Shown in pieces: positions 1 to 6,872 of a stretch of 38,863 bases of DNA. Position 1 is the first letter of the stretch; each line of letters starts with the position of its first letter. Position numbers and translations under genes: made by a program. Source of the stretch: CAYZXL01 sp964482435 (GTDB lineage Bacteria > Auribacterota > JABMQX01). The stretch covers positions 1-38,863 of the forward strand of contig CAYZXL010000044.1 of the NCBI GenBank assembly GCA_964482435.1, written 5' to 3'. The notes under the pieces were generated by a model. The model was not told where the DNA came from. It did not search any database and saw only the letters and a program-made list of their open reading frames with translations.

Positions 1-1
1 G

Positions 2-118
2 GACTTCAGCGAGAAGGACCGCAGCGGAAGCATTGACTCTTCTGCTCGTCAGGGCAACGCTCTGGCGGGCGGGGAGGCGAGAAATGGCTCCCGGTTCCGG
101 TTGGTTTTCAAGGCATAA
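2..118 (+). CDS. C-terminal end of an unidentified upstream gene (partial)
   Basis: One frame is open from the left edge of the window for 38 codons and closes at a TAA at 116-118, 34 bases before the next start codon on the same strand. The peptide ends in NGSRFRLVFKA, a plausible last beta-strand of a larger protein, but no family can be named from so short a tail. It could be chance. Its strand and spacing fit a gene lying directly upstream of the terpene-cyclase-fold gene. Confidence 0.35.
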   Translation, partial: DFSEKDRSGSIDSSARQGNALAGGEARNGSRFRLVFKA

Positions 119-152
119 ATAAAGGAGTTGCCGAAAGGCGGGAGAAAGGAAG

Positions 153-1124
153 ATGACCGATGGCATAATACCGAAACTGCTGAGATCGAATGAATCGTCC
201 GTGCGGTTCAAGGTTCTGGTCAACGTTTTGGGCAGAGGTTTGGACACGACCGAGGTCAAGAAGGTCCACAAGGAAATCAGGTCGTCTGAGCGGGTGAAAT
301 TGCTTTTGTCGCAGACCGATGAGGACGGGAGAATACGTCTCCATCCATATTCGAAATGGTGCGGTGCGCACTGGGTTCTGGCGTGCCTGGCGGACATCGG
401 ATATCCTGCGGGCGATGAATCGCTCATCCCCTTGAGGGAGCAGGTCTGCGGATGGCTTCTGTCCAAATCGCACCAGAGAGGGATAAAGACGATTGACGGG
501 CGGGTGAGAAGGTGCGCATCACAGGAGGGGAATGCCCTTTTCTCTTTTCTCAGACTCGGTCTGGCGGATGGTCGGGCGGACGAGCTGGCGGAACGACTCA
601 TGAAATGGCAGTGGCCCGACGGCGGATGGAATTGCGATAAGAGGCCGGAGGCGAAACATTCGTCTTTCTGGGAGAGCCTTATCCCCTTGCGAGCGCTGGC
701 TCTCTATGCAAGAGTAAGCGGAAGTACCCGGGCAGAAGCAGCCGCTGTGCACGCCGCGGAGATTTTCCTGAAACGGCGGCTGTACAAAAGGCAGCGCAAC
801 GGTCAGGTCATGTCAGAGGACTTTGTGGAGCTGCACTATCCCTGTTACTGGCGCTATGACATTTTGTTTGGCCTGAAGGTCATGGCGGAGGCGGGGTTCA
901 TCGGGGACGAGCGCTGTGCGGACGCTCTGGACCTGCTTGAGTCGAAGCGCCTGCCGGACGGAGGCTTTCCTGCGGAAGGGAAGTATTATAAGGTCACGGA
1001 AAAGAAGAGAACTGGCCGCTCGCTCGTCGAATGGGGCGAGGTAAGCAAGAAGCGCATGAGCGAATTCGTCACGGCGGATGCCCTGTACGTCTTGAGCGAA
1101 TCCGGGCGACTGTTGCTGGCATAG
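153..1124 (+). CDS. Terpene cyclase / prenyltransferase alpha-toroid fold protein
   Basis: The 323-residue protein has no signal peptide and no membrane segment, so it is probably cytoplasmic. It is helical and carries the sequence WQWPDGGWNCD at about residues 151-161, a QW-type motif of the squalene-cyclase / protein-prenyltransferase toroid superfamily. A second LPDGGFPAEG motif lies near residue 270. At 323 residues it is about half the length of squalene-hopene cyclases, and I see no DXDD acid motif, so triterpene cyclisation is unlikely. Related short proteins are usually annotated only as prenyltransferase/squalene-oxidase repeat proteins. The ATG is preceded by AGAAAGGAAG, a good ribosome binding site. 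The fold assignment is firm; substrate and reaction are unknown. Confidence 0.72.
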   Translation: MTDGIIPKLLRSNESSVRFKVLVNVLGRGLDTTEVKKVHKEIRSSERVKLLLSQTDEDGRIRLHPYSKWCGAHWVLACLADIGYPAGDESLIPLREQVCGWLLSKSHQRGIKTIDGRVRRCASQEGNALFSFLRLGLADGRADELAERLMKWQWPDGGWNCDKRPEAKHSSFWESLIPLRALALYARVSGSTRAEAAAVHAAEIFLKRRLYKRQRNGQVMSEDFVELHYPCYWRYDILFGLKVMAEAGFIGDERCADALDLLESKRLPDGGFPAEGKYYKVTEKKRTGRSLVEWGEVSKKRMSEFVTADALYVLSESGRLLLA

Positions 1125-1537
1125 AGGAACCCCTCACTGTCGGGCGGAGATGCGGGTCTCGTCCACACAGGACAGAGCTATGCGGTTTGTGGTGGCATGG
1201 GCATCTTGCCCATGGTCCTACACGGGCGAGACGCCCGTGCCACGTTGCGGCGGGTGTGTCGGCGCCCTCGAGCATTCCCCAGCCCGCCCATAACCGAGCA
1301 GGTACTCATGGAGGCCACCGTTCACGATGGCGTTTAAGGCAGAACCTCAGGACTGCTTGACACCGCAACTGCAAATTTGCCCACGAACAGGTGAGCGGTG
1401 AATCGCTCATTGACGCAGAGGGCAGTGCCTGAGGGCGGAATGGGGGACGGCTGCGCCCTAAGCCACACACCTCATCCTCGAAAGAGAGAAGGGTGAGACC
1501 CTGACGCTTTCCCCCCAGGCAATTCGGCTCGCGCTTT
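1125..1537. other. Non-coding interval
   Basis: This 413-base stretch lies between the 3' ends of two convergent genes. The open frames in it look like random GC-rich coding with no ribosome binding site and no recognisable domain. Its one clear structure is the double-hairpin element at 1192-1243. A short hairpin (GAGCG, six bases, CGCTC) lies near 1391. I see no gene, tRNA or convincing intrinsic terminator. Confidence 0.6.
1192..1243. repeat. REP/BIME-like double hairpin
   Basis: Two perfect hairpins stand side by side. CATGGGCA-TCT-TGCCCATG occupies 1196-1214 and CACGGGCG-AGA-CGCCCGTG occupies 1221-1239; each has an 8-bp stem and a 3-base loop. The pair is flanked by GTGG (1192-1195) and its complement CCAC (1240-1243), and the loops TCT and AGA are also complementary, so the 52-base unit is itself an imperfect inverted repeat. 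This is the layout of a bacterial interspersed mosaic element: two REP hairpins in opposite orientation, each beginning with a conserved tetranucleotide. In known REP systems such units are spread by RAYT (Y1-family) transposases. No such transposase and no second copy occurs in this window. Confidence 0.7.
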
Positions 1538-2314
1538 CTACCTTCCTCCGCTCTCTCCGGTGCCGTAGGTCGGCGCCACTCCAGGCCGTGTTTCCGGCAT
1601 TGTGATAACTACGGCGTGGTCGTCCACCCTGAAGCAGATGTCCACGACTTCTGTGACATAGCGAATCGCGTCCAGGAGCGGGATGTTTTTCAGCCGGAGG
1701 GTAATGGTTGCGGCCACGCGCTCGCGGACCTCGTTGGTGACGACGATGTTCAGCTCGCCGATTGACGAAAGATAGTCAACGATCTCGCCGATGGATGCCC
1801 CCTCGAAGGTCAGGTCCGGCACGGTCGTACGCAGCTTCTCTTCGAGCCTGATCTGAGCCTGACTTTTCCCGACTTGTTCGACCTCGATTATATAGGCCTT
1901 GTCGCCTATCCTGACCTGTGCCCCCTGGGACACCTCGAAAGGCCCGTAACTGGCGCCGGACGCTTGGTCACGAAGCTTGATTATGGAGGGCTTAGCGGAC
2001 ACCGGGCCTGTGACAGCCCCGGTTGGTGCGCTCTCAGATGAGAGTTCTCGCGCTGATGTGGTCCCACGTCCTGTCGTCCGCCTCGCTGCTGGGGCGGTCG
2101 AACTGGGGCCGGAACCCGTAATGGCTGACGCCGCTGGTTCCTCGCTTCCTGACGACCCAGCAGTTTCCGCGGCCTGGATTTCCACCCCTCCTGGCGCAGC
2201 AGGAGCAGATTTCTCAGCCACCCCAGCCACTTCCCCCCTCCCCGAAGGCGCCTGGCCGTAGGAATATCCGAGAATGCCCAGCGTGAGGACAACAATGCAC
2301 AAAATTTTCTTCAT
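1538..2314 (-). CDS. Exported stand-alone STN (secretin/TonB short N-terminal) domain protein
   Basis: The 258-residue protein starts with a signal peptide (MKKILCIVVLTLGILGYSYG), followed by about 90 residues rich in Ala, Gly, Ser, Pro and Thr, likely a flexible linker. A small basic/hydrophobic segment comes next, and the C-terminal third (about 165-245: DLTFEGASIGEIVDYLSSIG, then NIPLLDAIRYVTEVV) matches the STN domain found at the N-terminus of secretins and TonB-dependent transducers. No secretin channel or beta-barrel follows, so it is a periplasmic adaptor or sensor, not a transporter. It is the last gene of the sigma/anti-sigma operon, 15 bases after the anti-sigma stop, with GGGAGGAAGG before its ATG. 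Since STN domains in Fec-type systems contact FecR-like anti-sigma factors, a role in signalling to the anti-sigma factor is a reasonable inference, not shown. Confidence 0.72.
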   Translation of the reverse strand: MKKILCIVVLTLGILGYSYGQAPSGRGEVAGVAEKSAPAAPGGVEIQAAETAGSSGSEEPAASAITGSGPSSTAPAARRTTGRGTTSARELSSESAPTGAVTGPVSAKPSIIKLRDQASGASYGPFEVSQGAQVRIGDKAYIIEVEQVGKSQAQIRLEEKLRTTVPDLTFEGASIGEIVDYLSSIGELNIVVTNEVRERVAATITLRLKNIPLLDAIRYVTEVVDICFRVDDHAVVITMPETRPGVAPTYGTGESGGR

Positions 2315-2329
2315 GGTCCTTCCTCCCTT

Positions 2330-2869
2330 CTATTGTTTTGTTTGATCAGTCTTTGGCGTCTTGCGCGCTATGATCTTCAAATACCCGTCACCGCCATTTC
2401 TTGTCTCAACGATCAACCGCCGTTCAATCCAATCGGTTTTCGTGTCGTCGGCGTAAGTTGTAGCCATGCACATGATGAACGATTTGAGGTGCGGAGCGAC
2501 CGGGCGAGTTGGTTGAGGCTCGGGCTTCTTGACCGAAAGAATCGCTGCGACAAGCAGACAGGCGGCGGTTCCAAGAGCGATTCCTGGCCGCAGGAGAAGT
2601 CGCGCAAGGCGCAGCCGGATCCTCTGCAGTCGAGCGCCAGAGTCGAGAGCCTCAAGAACCTTGCGATGGACATTCGGTCTGACACTCAGCGAAGCAGTCT
2701 CACGGCGAAGCAATTCGGGAACAGACCTCGATAGCAGTTGCTCTTGAACGAGGGCTTGGCGGCAGGCATCGCAACTTTGCAGGTGAGCTTCGACGGAAGC
2801 TCTCGCTCTCGATGAAAGCGCTCCATCAAGGAATTCGTACAGGAGTTTCTGGCAGCGTTTGCAGTTCAT
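2330..2869 (-). CDS. zf-HC2 membrane anti-sigma factor
   Basis: The 179-residue protein has the zinc-finger anti-sigma signature near its N-terminus: H29-x3-C33-x2-C36, with C3 and C6 just before. It is thus expected to hold the neighbouring ECF sigma factor inactive in the cytoplasm. A single membrane segment lies at about residues 94-112 (PGIALGTAACLLVAAIL), leaving a small periplasmic domain of roughly 65 residues that contains no known sensor fold. The start codon overlaps the stop of the sigma gene as ATGA (2866-2869), and AGGAG lies 7 bases upstream, so the two are translationally coupled. A copy of the promoter-like motif found upstream of the sigma gene sits just before it, inside the sigma coding sequence. 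Confidence 0.85.
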   Translation of the reverse strand: MNCKRCQKLLYEFLDGALSSRARASVEAHLQSCDACRQALVQEQLLSRSVPELLRRETASLSVRPNVHRKVLEALDSGARLQRIRLRLARLLLRPGIALGTAACLLVAAILSVKKPEPQPTRPVAPHLKSFIMCMATTYADDTKTDWIERRLIVETRNGGDGYLKIIARKTPKTDQTKQ

Positions 2870-3441
2870 GGCTTTCTCCTCTCGTATGTGCCACCGGGAC
2901 CGAAAAGGTTCAATTCGGCGGGAATCAAGTCGCGCAGACGGCTCGTCGCGTAATGGAGGCGAGACTTAACCGTGCCTTTTGAGGCGCCGATGTGCTTTGC
3001 GATTTCGGCGACTTTCATTCCCTCGTAGTATCGCAGGACGATAGCCTCCCGGTGCGGCGGGGTAAGCCGCTGGAGAGCGTTCGCAAGAACCGATGAGGCC
3101 GCGCGCATGTCGGCATTGTCTGAATCCGGCGAGTCGGCAGTCCTTTGCTCGGGCAACGTATCGGTATAGACGAGCCGCTTTCGCTTTCGATGAAACCGCC
3201 GGGTCTGGTTGATGAGGATGCCGTGGAGCCAGGTGTAGAGGGCAGATTTGCCACGGAATCGGCGAGCAGCCTTTATGGCGAGGATGAGCGTGTCCTGGAC
3301 GAGGTCTTGAGCGTCGCTCTCGTTGCCGCACAGAAGGTAGGCAGAACGAAGGAGTCTATCGCCGTAGAGACGGACAAGGTCCTCCCCCGCAGCGGTGTTA
3401 CCGCTCTTCAGGGCAGCAACAATCTGGGCCTCATCCATCAT
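2866..3441 (-). CDS. ECF-family RNA polymerase sigma factor
   Basis: The 191-residue protein has sigma region 2 (about 25-90: LVRLYGDRLLRSAYLLCGNE, DAQDLVQDTLILAIKAARRF, TWLHGILINQTRRF) and region 4 (about 125-175: LTPPHREAIVLRYYEGMKVA, then GASKGTVKSRLHYATSRLR, a helix-turn-helix that reads the -35 element). Regions 1 and 3 are absent, as is normal for ECF factors. Two start codons are adjacent (ATGATG, 3441 and 3438). No ribosome binding site precedes them, and the predicted promoter ends only 5 bases upstream, suggesting a leaderless message. The stop overlaps the anti-sigma start. The conserved -35/-10-like motif before it suggests that it activates its own operon. Confidence 0.9.
   Translation of the reverse strand: MMDEAQIVAALKSGNTAAGEDLVRLYGDRLLRSAYLLCGNESDAQDLVQDTLILAIKAARRFRGKSALYTWLHGILINQTRRFHRKRKRLVYTDTLPEQRTADSPDSDNADMRAASSVLANALQRLTPPHREAIVLRYYEGMKVAEIAKHIGASKGTVKSRLHYATSRLRDLIPAELNLFGPGGTYERRKP
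2887..2913 (-). promoter_or_regulatory. Internal ECF-type promoter before the anti-sigma gene
   Basis: On the minus strand this reads TTGAACCTTTTC (2913-2902), eight bases, then TGGCACA (2893-2887). It lies inside the last codons of the sigma gene, 18 bases before the anti-sigma start. Exactly the same two blocks with the same 8-base spacer occur upstream of the sigma gene at 3447-3473. GAAC is the common core of ECF -35 elements; the match in both halves and in spacing makes a shared promoter likely. It could give the anti-sigma and STN genes extra transcription. Confidence 0.6.
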
Positions 3442-3446
3442 TTATC

Positions 3447-3473
3447 TGTGCCAGGATGCCGGAAAAGGTTCAA
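3447..3473 (-). promoter_or_regulatory. ECF-type autoregulatory promoter of the sigma operon
   Basis: On the minus strand TTGAACCTTTTC (3473-3462) and TGGCACA (3453-3447) are separated by eight bases. The same pair with identical spacing recurs 560 bases downstream at 2887-2913. If TGGCACA acts as the -10 element, transcription would begin at about 3440, on or next to the sigma start codon. Assignment to this sigma factor is inference from position and repetition. Confidence 0.6.
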
Positions 3474-3677
3474 GAACCAGTGCGAAAGGCATAATGGTAT
3501 CATTTCGGGCGGTTGCTTCCTTAGCGCCGGTAGAGTATCTTTCCTGCCCCACAGGTTTTCTCCGACACGGGAGGGCGCAACGCCGGATACATGACCGGGA
3601 CAAATGCAGGTCCCCCGGTCTCAGGGAAATGTCGCCGGGACCGAAGGAAGTTTCGCAAGAGGAAGGAATGAAGACAA

Positions 3678-4358
3678 ATGAAGATGCTAATTTGCGTCGC
3701 GCTAATTTTCGCAGCGTGTCAACCTCAATACGAACCAACGTCTAACTATGTCGCGCAGGACATGGAAGGATGGACTTTGTATGTTAATAAATCGCTTCTC
3801 GACGAGAACAAGGAGCTCGGTCGAGAGGTTCTTCGTCTTCTTTCCGTGAAGTTGTACGACATCAACCGGGTCATCCCGAAGAAATCGCTTGATGAACTGC
3901 ACAAGGTGCCGATATGGGTGGAACTGGAAGACAAAGACATCCGGTGCGCCTGCTTTCACGAGTCGAAAGAGTGGCTCACCGAGCACGGATTCAATCCCGA
4001 GAAAGCGAGGGCTGTCGAAATCGGGAACGCGCGGACCTTTCTCACCTGGACGCTCGACCAGCCGTCCATGGTCCTGCACGAACTGGCACATGCCTACCAT
4101 CACCGAGTCCTGGGCCTTGAGAATCCGGAAATCATGGCAGCCTACGGGCGAGCACTTGAAAGCAAATCGTACGAGTCGGTCTTGAGATACAACGGACGGA
4201 CGGAGCGAGCTTATGCCCTCAACGACGCCGAAGAGTATTTCGCGGAACTCACTGAGGCATATTTCGGGCAAAACGACTTCTACCCGTTCGTGAGAGCCGA
4301 GGTCATGCAGCACGACCCGGGCATGTTCTCGCTTCTGAAAAAGCTCTGGTGCGAGTGA
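3678..4358 (+). CDS. Exported HExxH zinc metallopeptidase-like protein
   Basis: The 226-residue protein begins with a lipoprotein-type signal (ICVALIFAAC, Cys14 as acylation site). The motif HELAH at residues 134-138 gives two zinc ligands and the general base. About 50 residues later NDAEEYFAELTEAYF (182-196) offers a glutamate as the third ligand, a gluzincin-like layout. Tyr140 and His141-His142 follow closely in AYHH. I cannot place it in a named peptidase family; it resembles short secreted proteins with an anthrax-lethal-factor-like peptidase core. The start at 3678 has AGGAAGGA ten bases upstream; the ATG at 3668 is out of frame. It is divergent from the sigma operon and lacks its promoter motif. 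Substrate unknown. Confidence 0.72.
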   Translation: MKMLICVALIFAACQPQYEPTSNYVAQDMEGWTLYVNKSLLDENKELGREVLRLLSVKLYDINRVIPKKSLDELHKVPIWVELEDKDIRCACFHESKEWLTEHGFNPEKARAVEIGNARTFLTWTLDQPSMVLHELAHAYHHRVLGLENPEIMAAYGRALESKSYESVLRYNGRTERAYALNDAEEYFAELTEAYFGQNDFYPFVRAEVMQHDPGMFSLLKKLWCE

Positions 4359-4376
4359 GAGGCCGGGCGCGGCCTC
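4359..4376 (+). terminator. GC-rich hairpin just after the metallopeptidase stop
   Basis: GAGGCC-GGGCGC-GGCCTC forms a perfect 6-bp stem immediately after the stop codon at 4356-4358. There is no T-tract, so it is at best a weak intrinsic terminator or a 3'-end stabilising hairpin. Confidence 0.3.
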
Positions 4377-4479
4377 GGCGGAACAGTTAGTCCTGACCGC
4401 GGTACTCCGTCCGATGCGGCGGGCATCCGGAAAAGGCCTCTTGGGACCCGGGGGGGGCCGTCCTCACACGCCCAGCCGG

Positions 4480-4501
4480 GACAGCCGTTTGGACGGCTGT
4501 C
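4480..4501. repeat. Strong hairpin in the 4359-4694 non-coding gap
   Basis: GACAGCCGT-TTGG-ACGGCTGTC is a perfect 9-bp stem with a 4-base loop. It lies in the middle of a 336-base gap with no supportable gene. No T-run follows it on either strand. It may be a terminator, a REP-like unit or an mRNA leader structure of the gene starting at 4695. Confidence 0.4.
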
Positions 4502-4694
4502 GAGCCCGCTCGCCGCACCTTGACACGCCGCATGTCATGCCGGATACTCGGACGTGGATGCGTGCGCAACGCCAACGCGGTGGGCGACGCTTTCGGCAGT
4601 CTCGGGACTCTTCAGGGCGTCGTCGCCGCCATGCTCACGATCCTTTCGCGAACAATTATTTCCGGCAGCCGCGTTTCGGAAAGGGCGACAAACC

Positions 4695-6872
4695 ATGCAC
4701 GTACACCGTCGGAAGGTTTTTCTTGTCGGTGTCCTTCTCTCGACAATGCCGGTGTTCTGCCCGCGAGCGGAGATCTCCATTCGCCTGGATAGCTACGCCC
4801 AAAGGAGGGCGGCAGGGATTCCCCTTCCGCTGTTCAGCCTACCTCCCGAAGAATGGTCAGAGCGATACGAGAGCGAGTCCGTCGTGTACGTCCCCGGAGA
4901 GAAAGCCCACATCCGAGTCGAGGTCTGGCCGAGCGCAAGGGCGGTTGACGGACAGATCACCCTCACCCTTCTCCTCGCGGGCGAAAAGCGCGTTTTGCAC
5001 AGCGGGCGTCTCGACCTGGGTGTATTCGGTCCTTACAAGGTGGCAATCGCGTCGGATTTCGAGGTCTATCGGGTTGACGTTCAGGCGGGGGATGAGATTG
5101 CGACAAAGGCTTTCTACGGCATTCGACCGTGGCGGGGAATGAAGGATTTCGCAGAAGCAGTGTCGCCTTACGGCATCACTCTGGACTATGAGAAAAGCAC
5201 TCCGTGGGACGTCGCCATCAAGGAGGGCGTCCCTCTGAGCGCAATGGATCCGAATTGGGCGCTTGCGTCCCACATTGGCGAGGACCTGGCCAGGTGGGAA
5301 GACTGGTGGCTATGGACGCATTATGCCTCCGGCATGGTTAGCCTCGAGAGCGGCAGAACTGGCCTTTTCTGGGGGGAATACAATCCGTGGATGCCCTTGA
5401 AAGCTGTGGAGAAGCGGTCTCTCAAGCCGCGCGAGGGAATACACCTCTCGTCCCCGTTCGTCGGCGACGGCGCACTTGCCACCGACATCATGCTTCCGAA
5501 CGAGATTTACTTTAGGGAAAGAATCCGGCCCATGCTCCGAAAATGGGCGGAGGACGTCGGCGAGGAACATCCCGGAAAACCGCTGACAGTTTTTCTCGGA
5601 GATGCTTGGGGCAGCGGGCGACACTACGACGCTGATACGCTTCGATTCTTCGTGGCATGGATGAAGGAGCAATTCGGTGTCTCCATCGAGGCGGAGACTT
5701 TCAGAGAGCTGATCCAGAAGTGCAGAGAGTACCCGAAGCACTTCGAATATTTCGTCGCCCGAAACACGACTCTGCGTTCCCTGGAACTGACGTGCGAGAC
5801 TATGCGGGATGTCGTCGCTGGCGCCATGGCTTACGACAGGAATGGCGAATCGGCCAGGCAACTCATCGCCATGCCGGAGGCGGCTGAGTTCTGCGAGATT
5901 TTGAGCCGGTGCATCGCCGTTGGCACAAGCGATGACCAGGCGGCCTTCGCCGAGACTCATGGCAACCCGCTACCGTTCTGCTTATCGAACATGGTCGTCA
6001 AGGCACTGGCTCCTGAGCACAGGCTTTCCGTTGGGTGGAACGGGTGCGGCGCGAAGCCGTCCGCCGGGGAAATTTACCGCTGGTATCTTGAGCCGGGGTG
6101 GCTCACAGCATACGGGCCGGACGGAAAGCTTCATCATGTCTATACTCATTCACCGCCGGGGGCTCCATACAACGTCTGGCAGGCTCTCGTGGAGGAAGCT
6201 CACACGCCGGGTGAGAAACTTCGCATCTACGATAAGTGCTTCCAGCTCATGGAAGCAATCGGAGTCGAAAAGCCCATCGGACCGGTCTTCGTCTGCAAGG
6301 ATTGGACCTTCGCCGACGACAAAGCGGGCAAGGCGTTTCGCTCGGACCTTTATGAGAGTTTCCTGATGTCGCTGCGGCGCAATAAAGTGCCGATTTCGTG
6401 TGCTGTGCATCCTGACCATGAAGCAGATGTCTTGCCGGAACTGACAAGAATCTGCGCGCCGAGAAGAGACCCCGGGGGCGGAGTCCGCTTCGGTTTCCGG
6501 GCCCGCGCGGCGGAGAAATGGTTTGTGTCGGAGTCATCAGAAATCCCGGATTCTCTTGTTGCTCTGTTCGCCTCGCAGCTCAACGCGGCCAGCGAGAACC
6601 CCATCATTTTCCCGTCGGGAGCCTCCATAGAAGGCTATGCTTTTGAGGCAAAAGGAATGAAATTCGTCGTCGCGGAGGAGATGACGGGCAACAAAGAAAC
6701 CGGAGAGATAAAGGTTAGAGTAGGGGATGGACGCTGGATAGTGATAGACCTAATCGCGGCGGAACGGCTCGAGTCCAACCGGGACGGAGACTACATCGTC
6801 TTCACAGCGTCCCTGGAGCCGAATTCTGCGACGCTGTATTGCGTCCCACGGAGAGAGGGCAGCGAACGGTGA
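4695..6872 (+). CDS. Secreted TIM-barrel glycoside-hydrolase-like protein
   Basis: The 725-residue protein starts with a signal peptide (MHVHRRKVFLVGVLLSTMPV, predicted cleavage near PRA-EI). I place the start at 4695, not at the further upstream ATG at 4554, because GGAAAGGG precedes it and the signal peptide begins there. About 100 residues of beta-sandwich follow, then a long Trp/Asp/Glu-rich region (about 150-560) with WEDWWLWTHYASG, LFWGEYNPW, FLGDAWGSGRHYD and VKALAPEHRLSVGWNG. These look like barrel strand ends of clan GH-A or GH42-like enzymes. The C-terminal 120 residues look like a beta-sandwich. I cannot assign catalytic residues or a CAZy family with confidence. The stop overlaps the next start (GTGA), so the two genes are translated together. 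The substrate is presumably a polysaccharide. Confidence 0.55.
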   Translation: MHVHRRKVFLVGVLLSTMPVFCPRAEISIRLDSYAQRRAAGIPLPLFSLPPEEWSERYESESVVYVPGEKAHIRVEVWPSARAVDGQITLTLLLAGEKRVLHSGRLDLGVFGPYKVAIASDFEVYRVDVQAGDEIATKAFYGIRPWRGMKDFAEAVSPYGITLDYEKSTPWDVAIKEGVPLSAMDPNWALASHIGEDLARWEDWWLWTHYASGMVSLESGRTGLFWGEYNPWMPLKAVEKRSLKPREGIHLSSPFVGDGALATDIMLPNEIYFRERIRPMLRKWAEDVGEEHPGKPLTVFLGDAWGSGRHYDADTLRFFVAWMKEQFGVSIEAETFRELIQKCREYPKHFEYFVARNTTLRSLELTCETMRDVVAGAMAYDRNGESARQLIAMPEAAEFCEILSRCIAVGTSDDQAAFAETHGNPLPFCLSNMVVKALAPEHRLSVGWNGCGAKPSAGEIYRWYLEPGWLTAYGPDGKLHHVYTHSPPGAPYNVWQALVEEAHTPGEKLRIYDKCFQLMEAIGVEKPIGPVFVCKDWTFADDKAGKAFRSDLYESFLMSLRRNKVPISCAVHPDHEADVLPELTRICAPRRDPGGGVRFGFRARAAEKWFVSESSEIPDSLVALFASQLNAASENPIIFPSGASIEGYAFEAKGMKFVVAEEMTGNKETGEIKVRVGDGRWIVIDLIAAERLESNRDGDYIVFTASLEPNSATLYCVPRREGSER

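Noticed and set aside
1031..1360. Open frame of 109 codons on the plus strand
   Set aside because: It overlaps the end of a real gene and runs through the REP-like element; Arg/His/Gly-rich, no ribosome binding site and no domain.
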